DNA of 64,000 nucleotides from Sarcomyxa edulis (GCA_009761415.1 QUOL01000001.1:372001-436000), one strand, 5' to 3'. Positions 23,913-36,654 are shown, counted from the stretch's first letter. Translations and numbers: made by a program. The notes: generated by a model not told the origin, from the letters alone.

Positions 23913-25410
23913 CTAATCCTCGACGTAAGGAGTGTATGCTATATGCAACAAGCCTCCCACCGCCTCCCGGAGAGATACTATTGATTCCAGTGTCACTAGT
24001 TCGCATTGCGCCACCTCCAAGGAAGTGATTAGATCGTGTCGGCCCGAGTTATGCCTGGAAGCGATAAGCTCAAGTAGCATATCGCCAGTAATAATGGGGC
24101 AGGAGTGAAATGCGAGCTTGGACAACTTCGGGCATATCATCGAGTCTTCATGAGAATCTGGGATGATACGGCTCAGGCCTCTAGAAGCACTTCGACCGAT
24201 GAAGGAGTCCGTGATGTGCAGCTCAAGGAGCTGAGGAGTATTCTGAAGAATCCGGAGAAGTGAACGATCCGTTATCGATGAAGAGCCGAGGAAGAGCTTC
24301 TGAATAGACGGTACAAGAGCGGAAAACGATACAAGATCAGTGCCAAGTGATTCCATTCTCTTCATCGCGAGTTCCTCGAAGATCTTCGACAGCTTCGATG
24401 TTGATGCGAGGTTTTGAATCGAGAGAGATTGAGCATTAGGTACTGCGAAGTTCCATTCGATTGAGGAAAGGAGCTGAATGGAGATGCGGTCAAACACCAG
24501 CGTGCGGAGCTTTTTCAAACTGAAGATTTCAGGAGGGACGGAGGCATCCATATCGATTGAAGACCTCGTCTCTGCGAAGGTGCAGTCTGTGCATGTGAGG
24601 TGTTCTATGTATGTCAGGGCTTTGAGAACGTTTCCGAGATCGAAAGAGTGAAAGCGGACTTGGTCGAGCAGGAGGGACGTGACGTGTCGGAGTGGTGGAG
24701 CGTCGAGCGGCTGTGATAATATACAACATCTACACGTTAATGAACGCAAAGACGGGGCATTGTGTACCACCGCGGCGAGATCGGTCAACTTGTAGAAATT
24801 GGGCCCATCAGAAGCGACACCCAACGGAGAAGCACATGCGCAAGTCAGATGGCACAGACGAGGTGCCTCTTCCAGCACTATCTTCAAAACAGCGTTCAAT
24901 GTATAACTAGAGTGTATATACAGCTCTAGCTCTCGAAGTTTGGAAGCGTGGTTTGCGATGAAGTTCGTTGCAGAGTAGATGTGCATCGGATGTGCTGATC
25001 GTCGTCCAATTTTCATCTTCACGTATAAATCGGAGGCGCCTGCTCGTGAAAACCATAGTCCAAGTGGACGTTGTTTGCCTCTAACATCGACGAGCTCTTC
25101 TTCCCAATATGCATCCAGATTATGTGGATCTGACTCCGGACGAAGGGGTGTGCTGAAGTGGATGTAGATCCTTGCCCAAACCTTTGGACATGATAAGACG
25201 AGGTCATGCCAGTCGCGGCTCACCTAAGGCGCAGTCCGGAACAGATCCAGTCAAGTTTGATTTTATGCAAGTATGGACTCAATAACACACCAGAGTCGCC
25301 ATCCAAGGAGCATCTGAATCGACATCCGCCCAATGAGCAAAGATTTTTGGCAATAACTCCAAAGGTAACTGGTTGATACGAAAGGTGGTAGGCGCGGGGA
25401 CTACTTCCAT
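23913..25410 (-). CDS. F-box protein with leucine-rich repeats
   Basis: 476 residues from ATG 25408-25410, with one intron at 25224-25290 (GTGTGT to CTTAG). The F-box lies at about residues 10-60: INQLPLELLPKIFAHWADVD, then APWMATLVSRDWHDLVLSCP and KVWARIYIHF. This module binds Skp1 in SCF ubiquitin ligases. The rest consists of irregular LRR-like units, such as LRELELYIHSSYTLNAVLK, LRSLTCRCCILSQPL, LLELHITDSFIGRSASRGL and LSKLAFHSCPIITGDMLLEL. These would recognise a substrate. Agaricomycetes carry large expanded families of such proteins, so a specific target cannot be named. The protein ends SLREAVGGLLHIAYTPYVED. Confidence 0.85.
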
Positions 25411-25730
25411 TGGGCTCGCGAGGTCTCTTGCTGGATTTTCAAACGAAGATTCGAATAGGAAACGCGTCTAGAATAGTACGACAAATTTATCTGCTTGAGA
25501 GTGGCGGTGCGACTATCGTGACTTTGTTGTCGCGATCGGGCTACGCCACAGCGGCTTAAGTAAGTCAGTCCTTTTCCTTCTTTCATCGTGCCATATCTGC
25601 ATTGGCTGACGGCGTACACAAGGGATCAAAATATCAGTACAAACGTGTCGTCTAGCATGTCCAGAGCGGGGGAAAATATTCTGACTAATGCTACACATGT
25701 CATCTGCCCGCCGGCCACGTTCCTGCTGCT
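25411..25730. other. Short intergenic region
   Basis: About 320 bp between the F-box start and the SDR stop, both minus strand. It would contain the F-box promoter. Nothing else is recognised. Confidence 0.4.
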
Positions 25731-26987
25731 TCAGTCGAAATATCTTCCTCCATTGCACGAGACCTGGACGAAGATAGAAGTGAATTTTAAGGAGTAGATG
25801 CTTATGGACCAACACAAAAAATCGTACCGTTTGGCCTGAAATTGACGTATATTCAAGTTGGCATGAACAAGCTGCGCCACAAGGCGGAGAGATTCAACAC
25901 ATACCTGTTATGAAATGGGACTCCTTGGATGCGAGAAAAGATACGAGGTTGGCGATATCTTTGGTTGTTCCTAAATGGCCCACTGGTATCTTTGATTCCT
26001 AGAACGCGAGACAACGATCGGTCAGTACCACATCCGAGGTTGCTTGACGGAAGCAAACTGACGACTTCACGGAACGCGTCGTAATTTCCTGCAACGGTGG
26101 TACCTAACTCTCTCACTACAGCAAAAGAAGAGAGAGGCGGCGTCAATAGTTCAGTATTCATAGACAATTCAAGTCATAATGGCGCTCACGCATTTCGGTA
26201 TCGATACATCCCGGTGCGTATGCGTTCACGGTTATGGCATGTTTTCCCAGTTCACTTGCTGTGTTTACTGTTCAGCATGACCCAAAGGACCAGCTACACA
26301 AGTGTGACGTACCAACCACCTGAGTCAAACCACGGATCGCAAACTTAGTTGTGCAGTATGCACTCAACATGGGCACGCCTGACTACAGGTAAGAGACATG
26401 TAAGAACAAGTACTCGGGTACCACTTACCTTGCTTTCCAGCAACAGACGAGGCACCGATGATTCTTCCACCGCGACCTTGAGCTATCATCTGTATGGCGG
26501 CATATTTATAGCAGAGGAACGTTCCGCGGTTATTGATTGCTGAAATTCTATCCCAGTCACTGATTGTAGCTGATAATGTGATTATGCGAATCAGCATAGC
26601 AGAAACAAAACAAGAACAATCTGCCTTACTATCTAGGAAAGACTTTGTGATGCAGATTCCGGCGTTTGCAACCATCTGGAGATAGGGTGTTAGAGTAACA
26701 GATCGTGACCTCTCAAAGGGGAAACATACAACGTCGAGACTCCCAAGGTCTTTCACAACAGTCTCGACCATACTCTTGACATCCTCTTCTAAGGACACGT
26801 CTCCTAAAGTAACAATACACCGCCTTCCTTTCCCTACGATTTCTTCAGCAACGCTTTCAACTTTGGCCTTGCTATGCACGATATCGTTGATGGCAACATC
26901 GAATCCGTCGTCAGCAAGACGAAGCGCGATTTCTCGACCTATGCCTTGGGCAGCGCCCGTCACAAAAGCAACACCTTTGGATGACAT
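25731..26987 (-). CDS. Short-chain dehydrogenase/reductase (acetoin/diacetyl reductase-like)
   Basis: NAD(P)H-dependent oxidoreductase of the classical SDR family; substrate unknown. From ATG 26985-26987 the protein starts with the Rossmann motif AFVTGAAQGIGREIALRLAD (TGxxxGxG). The next elements are VANAGICITKSF (NAG), RGGRIIGASSVAGKQG (catalytic Ser region) and SAYCTTKFAIRGLTQVV (YxxxK). Then come ELGKHAITVNAYAPGCIDTE and GHLGTTKDIANLVSFLASKE. The frame seems to lose homology after SHFITG, but two small introns restore it: HFITGQT is followed by a GTACGA donor and a CCAG acceptor, then the last exon VSCNGGRYFD and the stop at 25731-25733. This matches the usual SDR end. About eight introns; the protein looks complete and functional. 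Confidence 0.88.
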
Positions 26988-27796
26988 TTATCGAGCCTGA
27001 GGGTGAAGGGACTGAAACAAGGGGGTAGAGGAGGTCAGTATGAGAGACGGTGTTTTTATAGTCACGCACTGTAGATATTTATATACTTCAGACAATCGAG
27101 ACAAGATGAATCATTTGAGGTGTCATACAGGCCGTCAGATAGAATGAGTGTGGGTGAGCTATCGCACGTTATAAGTGATAAAATCCCATGGAAAGCGCCC
27201 GTGAGGTTCTTCTGATTAGAGATGGTTGGTCACATTGAATTCCGAATGTAGGGCAGTAACAAAGTTTGCGAAGGAATCAGTGCAACGACTTCCAAAGGGC
27301 AGCAGAGATGGAAAAGATGAGTCCTGGACTTCCCTAGATATTATTGCAATCAGTTCCCAAATTGGTTGGAACAGGATCCGTCGATTCTGAGGCCAACCAA
27401 ATGCTGACGACCAGAGTCTAAGGTATGTCCAGCGGACGTCCCCGATCAGGCTTCTGATTTTTTGGCATACACAGGAGTCAAATTCGGATCTATGGCAAGA
27501 GCCGACTCGGAGCTGCTCACGATGGGTTACCGATACAGCAGCCTCAGCTGCTGATACCGCCGTGAGATCACCGAATCAGAGCATATACCAGGAGAAAAAG
27601 GAAACGAGGAACGAAGGACAGGACAGACGGTGAATATCTTTCGCAACGCACTTGCAGTTTACGGCGAAGTACGTATGAACAGCTCCAAACGTTGTCCGAT
27701 GGGTCACGGTTGGGTCACGGAGCAGGTGGTCGATGATTGCGCCTGATTGGCAAGGCCCTCCGGTTCATTTGGATACAAACAGTGCCTAATGATAGT
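26988..27796. other. Intergenic region
   Basis: About 800 bp upstream of the SDR gene. It contains a short hairpin, CAGCAGC-CTCA-GCTGCTG, at about 27536-27553. No coding signal recognised. Confidence 0.4.
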
Positions 27797-28170
27797 TTAT
27801 TCAGAGTTTTGTTTAGGTTTGAAAAAACTTGAGACGTCAGCAATCTCGTCTTCCAAGACAAGTTTGAGCAACGCAATGACTCGAGGAAATTGATAACCCA
27901 CGAAAGCATCGACTAAACGAGAATACAAAGGGCAGATTCTCGGATCAAGCCACTTTGAATCAATAGAAGTTTGACATCATGCAACGTTGATGTGAGAATG
28001 AGCCAAGAGCTGGGCCACTTGTCTCAATCTGGACATAAATGCTACTCTGAAAGGCCTATAGTTGGAGAGGAAATAATCAATCATGAGTTCGAACGGATCG
28101 TGAACGCACCCGATAGTCTTAGCCGCGTTCGGATCCTGTCGAAGGAGTAAGGCTTTCAGATGGCCCCTCG
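27797..28170 (-). pseudogene. Ankyrin-like gene fragment
   Basis: On the minus strand near 28160 a stretch reads GHLKALLLRQDPNAAKTIG, which resembles one ankyrin repeat (GHLxxLLxxDPNA). A GTGCGT donor and CTATAG acceptor flank a 54-bp candidate intron after it. A separate exon between an acceptor at 27913 and a stop at 27797-27799 reads DAFVGYQFPRVIALLKLVLE followed by DEIADVSSFFKPKQNSE. I could not join the two parts in one frame or find a start, and the next gene begins at 28294. The 3' end of a lost ankyrin gene is the simplest reading. A small live gene is not excluded. Confidence 0.3.
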
Positions 28171-28293
28171 AAAAGACTCAGAATAATTTATGCAATTGAT
28201 AACACATGAAGCGATCCCAAAAAAAGGTATACATCAGACAGCTGGGTAAGGATCATCACATCCCCGCGAAACGGCAAAGATATGATCCAGCTT

Positions 28294-31094
28294 TCAGATC
28301 ATTCCTTCCCTCTGGGGAACAGCAACCGGTGGTGGCCGATGGTTGACTGCACTGCCCGGACGGTCCCTCGACCTAGGAGGGGGTGCAGGACTCCCTTTTA
28401 GAGAGCGAGGCGGACGAGTAGACGAGACAGAAGGACGCTGCGGAGATGCACTCAAAGGCGGCGATCTAGCACGTCTTGGGGCAGGAGCTGCAACAGGCAT
28501 TGGTGCTGAGGCTGGTGCAGTTGGCAAGGCAGACATGGGCGTTCGTACACCCTGGGGCCGAGATGCTGAAGGAGCGGGAGCAGGATTAGGGGGTGGGGTA
28601 TATGATGAAGACTGCACGGTATTGTATGTCGATGAAGATGTGGAAGAAGACGGTGTATAGGTTGATGAGGGCATTGGTGGAAGCGACGTGACTCCTACAT
28701 CTGGTGAACGGTTATTCGTTGGGGTAGTGGTCGGTGTGCGAATCGAGTCGTGCTTCGGCATCTGGTGTGCACGGAAAGAGAAAGGTGGAGGGCTCTTGAT
28801 CATGTCTTTGGGTTTTTCTACTAGTAGTTCATCGAGTAAGAACCGGAAATCAAGTCCATAGTCTTGTAAGAGCTATGCAGAACGGAACCTAGAATGAATA
28901 CCTGGAAACAAATCCGTGAAGAGCACGTACCTTTTTGCTTTGACTATACGTTATTCGGAGTGCTTCCTCCACCGTCTTTGGATCGACATCAGATATATAA
29001 ACTTGTTTCCTGAACATCTCTGCGTAATGCTCAATCTCTTTTCTGGCCCAATCGATGAATGCTGAAGGCGATATAAGTGTCTCAACGGCAACGATGGGGA
29101 AAATATGACATACAACTCGCTACTTCGTTCTCCTTGAAACTGGCCAAGAACCAATCTGCTGTGTGCTTGATGCCAGTGAAGCACACAACAGCCAAATCTC
29201 CTACGTACACCCCCACATGGCCCTCGAACCGGATCTTGCGCACATACTTCCTTATCACCTCCGTCCGCATATTCAAGAAGGTCGTGCGTGCGGCTGCTCC
29301 AGCACCCAGTCGACTGAGAAGGGATATTAGAGAGACCGCAGTAGTTTTACGGTTTGTGGATAAGGAAAGGGAATTTAGAAGGGAGGTCGTCAATTGGGCG
29401 GTGAGACCTGGAAGTTTGGCAGCAAGTGGTGGTGTCGTAGATAATTTCACTTTGCCTGTAACGAAGGGATAGGAGAGGTTCATGGTCAGCACATGTAGAT
29501 CCATTTGTTTCGAGGCATCGATAGACCTTTCTCAACAAGTTCGACAGCTTTTTCCCATTCTCTCAAGGCAATTGCAACGGTAAGTTCATCAGACCACTCC
29601 CCTACCCATCGAGCGTCCTTTTCTGCCTTTTCTTTGGCATCTGTACCTACTCCAGTATCACCTGCTCTCCTTGCTAGGTCAGCCATCCAATCTGGAACAG
29701 GTGGCACCCCTGAGCGCTATAGCCTTTGTCAGTGGCTTTCCATAGTTGATGAGGTAAAGACCCTGCGTACATCGCCTCCGCCACCATTCCACATACTTTT
29801 CCTCCGTTCGTGTTCCCCTTCGCGTTCTTTGCGTTTCTTGGCAGCTAGTTCCTCTGCGACGTGACGAAACTGTGAAAGCAGGGCTTTCTTGTCTGCTGGC
29901 GATTCCGTTCGGTAGACGTGCGTTTCTTTGCCATGTCTAATCTTGAATACATTGGTCATGCCTGAAAACGTTACCAAAATGGTCAACAGAGGTATGACTA
30001 CGGCACTTACTAGGTGAGTCTTTGGTGTCCAGCACTAACATCTCGCTCAATGGCCAACATCTTTCCGCTACAAGCTTTCCTTCCCCACCGGCGGCATTAG
30101 CGGTCCCGCTGTTCCCACCTGCGTTTCTCCTTCTCCTCCTCGCCACAAGGACTGCATCATCAAGCACCACAAACTTCACCTTTCCAACAACTTTATACGT
30201 TGCCGTGTTCAAGGCCAACACACCCTCCACCTCACCCACAACGTGTCTCCCAGGGGTAGTGGGCGCGAACTTTGCAGATCCTTCGATCTGGGCATGTAGG
30301 GTCTGCATCTGGTTGAAGTACATGATTCGGAGGTCGGCAACGGATGAACGCTTGTAAGTGGACAGGTGCGATGAAGAGACAGATGTAGGGTCGGGGATGT
30401 GCAGTAGAGACGGCATAGACTTGTATTCAGAGAGGGATTCTTTGAGTTCGAGCATTTCATTTTCGAGAGTGGATATTTCTTTCGAGATGAGCACAAATTC
30501 GGCATAACTGCAGCAGGCTTGATCAGAGGGGTAAACTCATGCGATGGCATAGACACTTACTTCTTGAATACATTTCGCTGCAACTCTGATGCAGTGTCGT
30601 CTTTCGTGCCACGTAGTGAGGATTGTAGTGACTTTAGTTCAGATTCAGTGGAATTCGCCAATTTGATCTTGAGATCTGTTGTCTGTGTTAGTTTCGAGCA
30701 ATGTATTTGACGATTTCATGCACGCACAAGCATCAGGATCGAAGTCCTCCTTGTCTAGCAGCTTCTTATCTCGGGCCTTTGCATCCTCTTTGGCATCGGT
30801 CCTGTCCTTCACGACTTCATCTTGATCTCTTCCCACCGCACCTCGACCAGCACTGCCGACACCGATCGGCAGACTGGGCATCGGAGGGACGCCATTCAAC
30901 TCGGTAGGGCTAGATATATCGGCATAGCGCATGGACATGCGCTTCTTGATCTTGTCATCTACTCTTGATTTACGAGCATCGCGTAGTCTTGTTGTGTTTT
31001 GCCTAACAGGTTTCGCTGAGGATGGTGCCCCGGCCTGGGGTGCACGTTGACCTTTTCGAGGGGCTTGCGAACGTCGGGTCCGCAGAGATTGCAT
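28294..31094 (-). CDS. EXO84: Exocyst complex subunit Exo84
   Basis: Subunit of the octameric exocyst that tethers secretory vesicles at growth sites. It starts at ATG 31092-31094 with a basic N-terminus (MQSLRTRRSQAPRKGQRAPQ). KSRVDDKIKKRMSMRYADIS follows, then FDPDAYLKIKLANSTESELK and a coiled coil (EISTLENEMLELKESLSEYK), as in fungal Exo84. A PH-like fold follows: HVVGEVEGVLALNTATYKVV, KVKFVVLDDAVLVARRRRRN and TNVFKIRHGKETHVYRTESP. The C-terminal helical domain includes VPPVPDWMADLARRAGDTGV, RLGAGAAARTTFLNMRTEVI and GHVGVYVGDLAVVCFTGIKH. The last part, about 150 residues, is a Pro/Ser-rich disordered tail ending VAVPQREGMI. About seven introns; close to 800 residues. It shares a 298-bp divergent promoter with the Chs4-like gene, another factor for polar wall growth. 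Confidence 0.9.
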
Positions 31095-31392
31095 GGTCGC
31101 GAGCGCTAGTGCCAGTCGAGAGTTTCCCCTACAAGTCCAAGGTCCTCTAGAGTTCAAGGGTGGTTTCTAGAGCAAGAAGTCCGAGTCGACAAGTGAAATG
31201 TTTGTTACTCCTGATGGCCCGATGGCAATTGACGCCTGAGATGAGAGATATTTCGACCTCGTTTCGATTAGTTTCGACCCGAGAAGTATGAGTTTGAGTA
31301 CACCGAGGAATGAGAGACGACGGTTATGACGGTAGAAACGAGACAGCCGCGCCCAGTGACTTACCGCCAACAACTTATACCCAAGGGCGAGA

Positions 31393-33155
31393 ATGTACGC
31401 TCCCCAGCAACAATCCCGCCCTCCGTCGTCTTATAACTTCGACCAACAAGGGCGCTCTTCTCCAAGGAACTCTCCAAGGGACTCACCAGGAGATTCATCG
31501 AGAGCATCACCCGATTTTCAACCAGATTCTCAGTCGCAGTATAGCTCTCGTCGTTCTCGTTCTCGCCCCCCACCCCAATCCAGGACACCTCTATCGAATC
31601 CACTAGACCCATACGATCCAGATGATCCTGAAATCGACCGAGACCAACCGTCACCGGACCCAGACGATTTCTTCAATGGTAACGCTAACAATTACCAGCC
31701 AGATCCATACCCTCCACCATCCCACTCAGTCGCTACTCAGTCCATTCGCGTTCCTTCTCCACCCCCTGGTCCAATCTTAGACCATTCACATCTCCGACCA
31801 GGTAATCAAGCTTCCCTTCTCTCACACGAACGCACACTCGAACTCTACCGCGCAAATGCAAAGAAAACACAAGACCCAGATCTCCAATTCGAATTCGCAG
31901 TATTCATGATAGACGCCTCAAAATCTCTTCCAATGCCCATCCCAACACCCGGGAATGTCATCGAGGTTGAAAAGGCCACGGAAAAACGTGAAGAACTCAT
32001 TCGCGAGGCGACCTCCTTGCTCAAACGTCTTGCCGATCGAGGGCACCCGGCATCACAGTACTTCTTAGCTGACTGTTACGCTAATGGAATCGGGACGGTT
32101 AAATCCAAACAGGACTTTGACAGAGCATATCCGCTGTTCGTGCTGGCTGCGAAACATGGCCACCCAGATGCCGCTTACCGTGCTGGAACGTGTTGCGAGA
32201 ATGGTTGGGGGTGCAGACGGGAATCTACGAAAGCTCTTCAATTTTATCGGAAAGCTGCAGCTGCTCTACATCCAGGAGCTATGTATCGTTTAGGTATAGC
32301 AGAGCTAAATGGCGAGTTGGGATTGTCGAAGAGCCCCAGAGAAGGTGTCAAGTGGTTGAAAAGGAGTGCAGAGAATGCAACAGCTGAGTTCCCGCATGCA
32401 TTACACGAACTAGCGCTACTACACGAACGTGGTATCGATAACGTCTTGTTCGTGGATTACGAGTATTCCACAGAGCTGCTGGCTCAGGCGGCTGAGCTAG
32501 GATACGCTCCGAGCGCGTATAGATTGGGAGAGTGCTATGAATACGGAAAGATGGGATGTCCCCAGGATCCCGCACTATCCATTCACTATTATGTTCGTCG
32601 TCTTCTCTTTGTCTTCTCGTGACTTTGAATCTCAATGCTCGTATATTTCTTTGACCGTAGAATATCGCTGCACAGCAGAATCACCGGGATGCATGTTTTG
32701 CTCTGACAGCATGGTACCTCGTTGGTTCACCCGGTGTCCTTCCCCAATCGGATACAGAAGCCTTCCTCTGGGCGCAAAAAGCCGCAGAAGGAGGTCTGGC
32801 GAAAGCTATGTACGCCGTTGGTTACTTCTTGGAGGTAGGAATTGGTACTCCCGCCAACATGTCAGAGTAAGTTTCCATTATCATACCTCATCCCTGTCTC
32901 TCTGTTTTCTTTTGCATCATCTTCTTTCATCACCTTCATCTGACTTCTCGTCGTGTTCGTCATAGAGCAATCTCCTACTACAAACGCGCCGCCGATCTTG
33001 GTGATAAACGCGCTGCTCAACGGCTAAAAGCGCCAAATCAACCAATACACCAACCAGGTGGACCTGGCGCTGTTCTACGCCGTGACGCGGACAGTATTAG
33101 TGGGACTGGGAGTGCTGGGAAGGGCAAAGATGGAAAGGAGTGCATCATCATGTAA
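31393..33155 (+). CDS. Sel1-repeat chitin synthase activator, Chs4/Skt5 type, with C-terminal CaaX box
   Basis: 531 residues with introns 32593-32660 and 32867-32965, in frame. The N-terminal 140 residues are Pro/Ser/Gln-rich and disordered. Sel1-like repeats follow, for example HPASQYFLADCYANGIGTVK, HPDAAYRAGTCCENGWGCRR, HPGAMYRLGIAELNGELGLS and YAPSAYRLGECYEYGKMGCP. LAKAMYAVGYFLEVGIGTP and ISYYKRAADLGDKRAAQRLK come last. Proteins of this form (yeast Chs4/Skt5 and Shc1) bind and activate chitin synthase at the plasma membrane and septum. The end reads GKGKDGKECIIM: the last four residues, CIIM, form a CaaX prenylation site, as in yeast Chs4, and would anchor the protein to membranes. The start lies 298 bp from the divergent EXO84 start. 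Confidence 0.88.
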
Positions 33156-33707
33156 CATTATGCTCATGACGATTGGGACATCCGACACGCAATATCTTGT
33201 TACGTTCATTTTAATTTTTCTCCCTTTTTTGTGCAGCTATTGGGGTTGATGCCCATCCTTTCGTTCTTTGAGTGTGCTATAGCTGCAGATGGGACGCTCT
33301 TTTCTTTTTTTTCCCTTCATCCATTTCGTTCTTCTTACTCTATACTTATGTCTTTCTCTCGGACACTAGACATGGAAAGAGTAATGGGCCTCTCGGGTCA
33401 TTTTTGACTTTGACCGGCTAGGAGTTCGGTCATCGACGCGGAAATGTGTACAATATACGATATACGACAACAAACTGCTATGACTCGCGGTAATACTTTC
33501 AAATCGTCGATAAGTATTGTTCACCGGGATGTAGACGCGTCCTCGATCGCGACGCGTCGATTGATGAAAAACCAAAAGCCATAACGTTTGCATCACTCAC
33601 GTATAAGCTAATCTTGAGTTTCCTTCATAGTGGCAGTCCAGGCTAAGTCCTTCTCTAGCGCTTGTTGCCAAGTCAAGTGCCCTCAAATAATCTATATGAA
33701 AACGGAC
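33156..33707. other. Convergent 3' region
   Basis: About 550 bp between convergent genes. T-rich runs (33295-33325) suit a transcription end. No gene seen. Confidence 0.4.
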
Positions 33708-36654
33708 CTACGCCTCTTGATATCTTTCGACTCTAATTCGATTCCATACACATATAGAGCACTGTACATTCGAATAAATTTCAGTCTCAAGCCGGAACTG
33801 TATTTTGTTCTGTATGAGTTTAAGAGATTGGAGCAACACAAAACACCCACCAGGAGGATAATCGATCTTTTCGTTCAAGTAAGACGCCACTGATGATATC
33901 AAGTGTCAAAAAATGACTTTGCTGCAGAGGTAAGAGTGAAGCTCACTGTCTCCATTTGGGACTTTCTGGACGATCGTTTGCCCGTCACCCAACCAGTAGA
34001 ACCGATTCTTGATATCATCAAGAGGCTCATACTTGTAATCCTCCCAGCGAGGATGCGCGAGAGCACGAACAGCGTGCAAATTGGATCCTGGGTGCCAGAT
34101 CTTAGTTAAATAAAGCACGTTGAATGGAAGAGAATACCCACCAGGATAGAGGCCAACCACGCGACCTTCCTCCTTCCCCATCTTGTACCATGATCTACAT
34201 TTCTCACTGAAAACAGTCTAGTTCCAAACAGGACTTAATGAGTATGAGTAATAGAGAATTGCGCAAAATGTTCTTACCCTAGGGAAATAATGCTACAAAT
34301 TGGGGTTAGATGCATTTGCAGAAAAAGAAGTAGGAAACACAAAAACCTCCAGATATTCGTCAAAGTCGTCAACAGCTTCTTTCTTAGGCTCCATACTCTT
34401 GAGTCTCTCCCTTTGCAGTTTCAGCGTTGCCTGAACTGCATAATCTACCTGGCACTCTATAATGATGACGAGGGAACCAGCGCCAACTCCTGCATTCGGA
34501 CCTAGCAGACAGCATATTTAGTAAATCAAGCATAACATCGAGCGGAGACATTCACCAAGCGCCTGGAACCAATTGGGGAAGCCGTCGACCGCAACGGTCA
34601 GGTAGGTCTATCAAATCTTATGAGATAAAAGCCAAGCATCTTAGTTGAAAGATATGGTACCTTGGGGTGAGGGGTATATTTTTCGTTGATGTCGACACCA
34701 TCCCGGCCAATCAGAGGGAATTCGAATTTAAATGAAGTATCAAATCCTGTGACAAGATGAGCTGACTAAACGGCAGTAGTATGAACAGGACGTAATACCT
34801 GTAGCACATACAATCACATCCAATTCCTGGTGCTTTCCATCCACGGTTTCAATTCCGGTAGGTGTGACGCGTTTGATTAGAGTAGGAACGAAGTCGACCT
34901 AAGATCCAGAGATTGACGTTTTCAGTTATTCCAAACAGGATTTATGAGCATAAAAAAGGAAGGCCTCGCACATTATCTTCACACAAAGCCTCGAGGTATC
35001 CTGGCCCAGGCGTCAACCTTCGACAAGCAACAGCGAAATCCGGGATGACTAATCGAATAACGAGGAGTCAAGACCATAACTCTATCTCGATAATCGTAAA
35101 TTCCTCACTGTGATCTGCAATCCACGGTTTCTTAGCTAACTTCTGTAGCATACTCTCTCGAAAAGCAGCTTGTGCGCCTTTCTGAAGATCGCTACCACTC
35201 AATATGGCTCCATATGCCGACTGTAAACAGTTTGACATCAGTTCATACGGCAATCAACGACGGAATCAAACTGACATTCAGCTCAGCCTCTAACTCCCAT
35301 CTAAATTTCTTGTAATAATCTGGGTCCTTGAAAGCTTCCTTATCTGCATCGGTAAATTGGTCTGCGAGCCGAAAACCTGATCAACTGTGCATTATGCGTC
35401 ACAATTTCGAGATCAACATACAGTTGGCTACCGGTTTACCACCAGCAAGTTTTTCCATTCTCTCGGCCACGAATAAGGATGAGATCCAAGTTTTACCTCG
35501 TACGTAATTCGTAAGATGAGCGACCTTTGGCTGGAGCGCCGGTACTATCTGTATCGCAGAAGATCCCTGTACAAAACATTGAATCGGTTTCAGCAACATA
35601 GAAGGTTGGCATGGATGTCACTAGATCTCATACTTACGACGCCAATGACTCCCACCTTCTTATCCCCCCAATCCTTCACTCCTTCCTCCCAACCTTGTTT
35701 CGGGTCCTCTCCGGCGTCCCACATCGCACTGTGGACCACCCTACCTTCAAAGGCATCGAGACCCTCAATATCAGGCCAGTTCCATCGACTCAACCCTCCC
35801 AATGCCGTGAATAGCACATCGGCAGTGTCTTCGAATTCCTCGAACTCGACTGGGTCTTTCTGAGATGTACGTGGGCGACGTATCCGCAAGTGCCATTTCC
35901 CGGTGGGGGCGTCATAACGTGCATGAACCAGTCGATGTTGCAGTTTGATGTATCGCATCAACTTGTATTTATCCACTATGGATTCTAGATAAGCGCGTAT
36001 CTCTGGACCGCCAGAATAGTAAGACGACCAGTTTAGCTAGAGCAAATTAAGTCAATCCAATCGATGTCGTGGCAATGCTGCAGAACCCTCACATTCTCTT
36101 CAAAAGTGAGCTGGTACTGGAAGCGACAAACACTATCAGAACATGCCACTGTCGAACACACTGGTTTCACTTACACAGTGCGAAGGGATATCACAAGCTA
36201 GACCCTATCAGAAAAGATCAGTCCGTCTTCGAGATGAACAGACATGTTCGAAAATTTACTGGGTATCTGTTTAGAAGCCAGGTCCCTCCGACACCTGAAT
36301 TCGCTTCGTAAATCGTCAAGTCGAGGTTTTGGACTCTCTGTGTGAATCTGAGAACAAAAGACAGTTCATGATTGCGTATCAAAGGAAGCAAGAGATAAAT
36401 CACCGTATTCCAGCTGTAATACCACTGAAACCGGCGCCGATCACCACTACTTTCATGGGTCTCGGGTCGTCGACAGCGAAATTTCCTAGTTTGAAGTTAG
36501 ACGTTGCGTGGCCGGGTTCACGGTCGGCCATGAGCGATGTGGGCTCGCTTTGAATGTTCGCATGGTTGCAATTGGTATGCTCCTGAGTGTCGCCATTGGT
36601 AAGGTGACAAGCACTAGTAGCATGCATCTTCGCGTCTGTAGAGCTATAAGGCAT
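33708..36654 (-). CDS. Flavin-dependent monooxygenase (Baeyer-Villiger / hydroxyacetophenone monooxygenase-like)
   Basis: FAD- and NADPH-dependent oxygenase. The start at ATG 36652-36654 gives a 65-residue Ser/His/Asn-rich leader; an extension upstream lacks an ATG. The FAD motif is MKVVVIGAGFSGITAGIR (GxGxxG), followed by LDLTIYEANSGVGGTWLLNR (GGTW) and the BVMO-like CDIPSHCYQFTFE. Next come FTALGGLSRWNWPDIEGLDA, VVHSAMWDAGEDPKQGW and an NADPH-binding segment (KKVGVIGV...GSSAIQIVPAL, GxGxxA/S). Later exons read TGFDTSFKFEFPLIGRDGVD-like sequence and PNAGVGAGSLVIIIECQVDY. LPFNVLYLTKIWHPGSNLHA and FYWLGDGQTIVQKVPNGD close it. The C-terminus is uncertain: after ASYLNEKIDYPP the frame either reads through to 33708 or is spliced by a 41-bp intron to a nearby stop. 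More than ten introns. Substrate unknown. Confidence 0.82.

Noticed and set aside
25513..25860. Apparent frameshift at the SDR C-terminus
   Set aside because: A second small intron (GTACGA to CCAG) leads to the exon VSCNGGRYFD, the normal end of the family.
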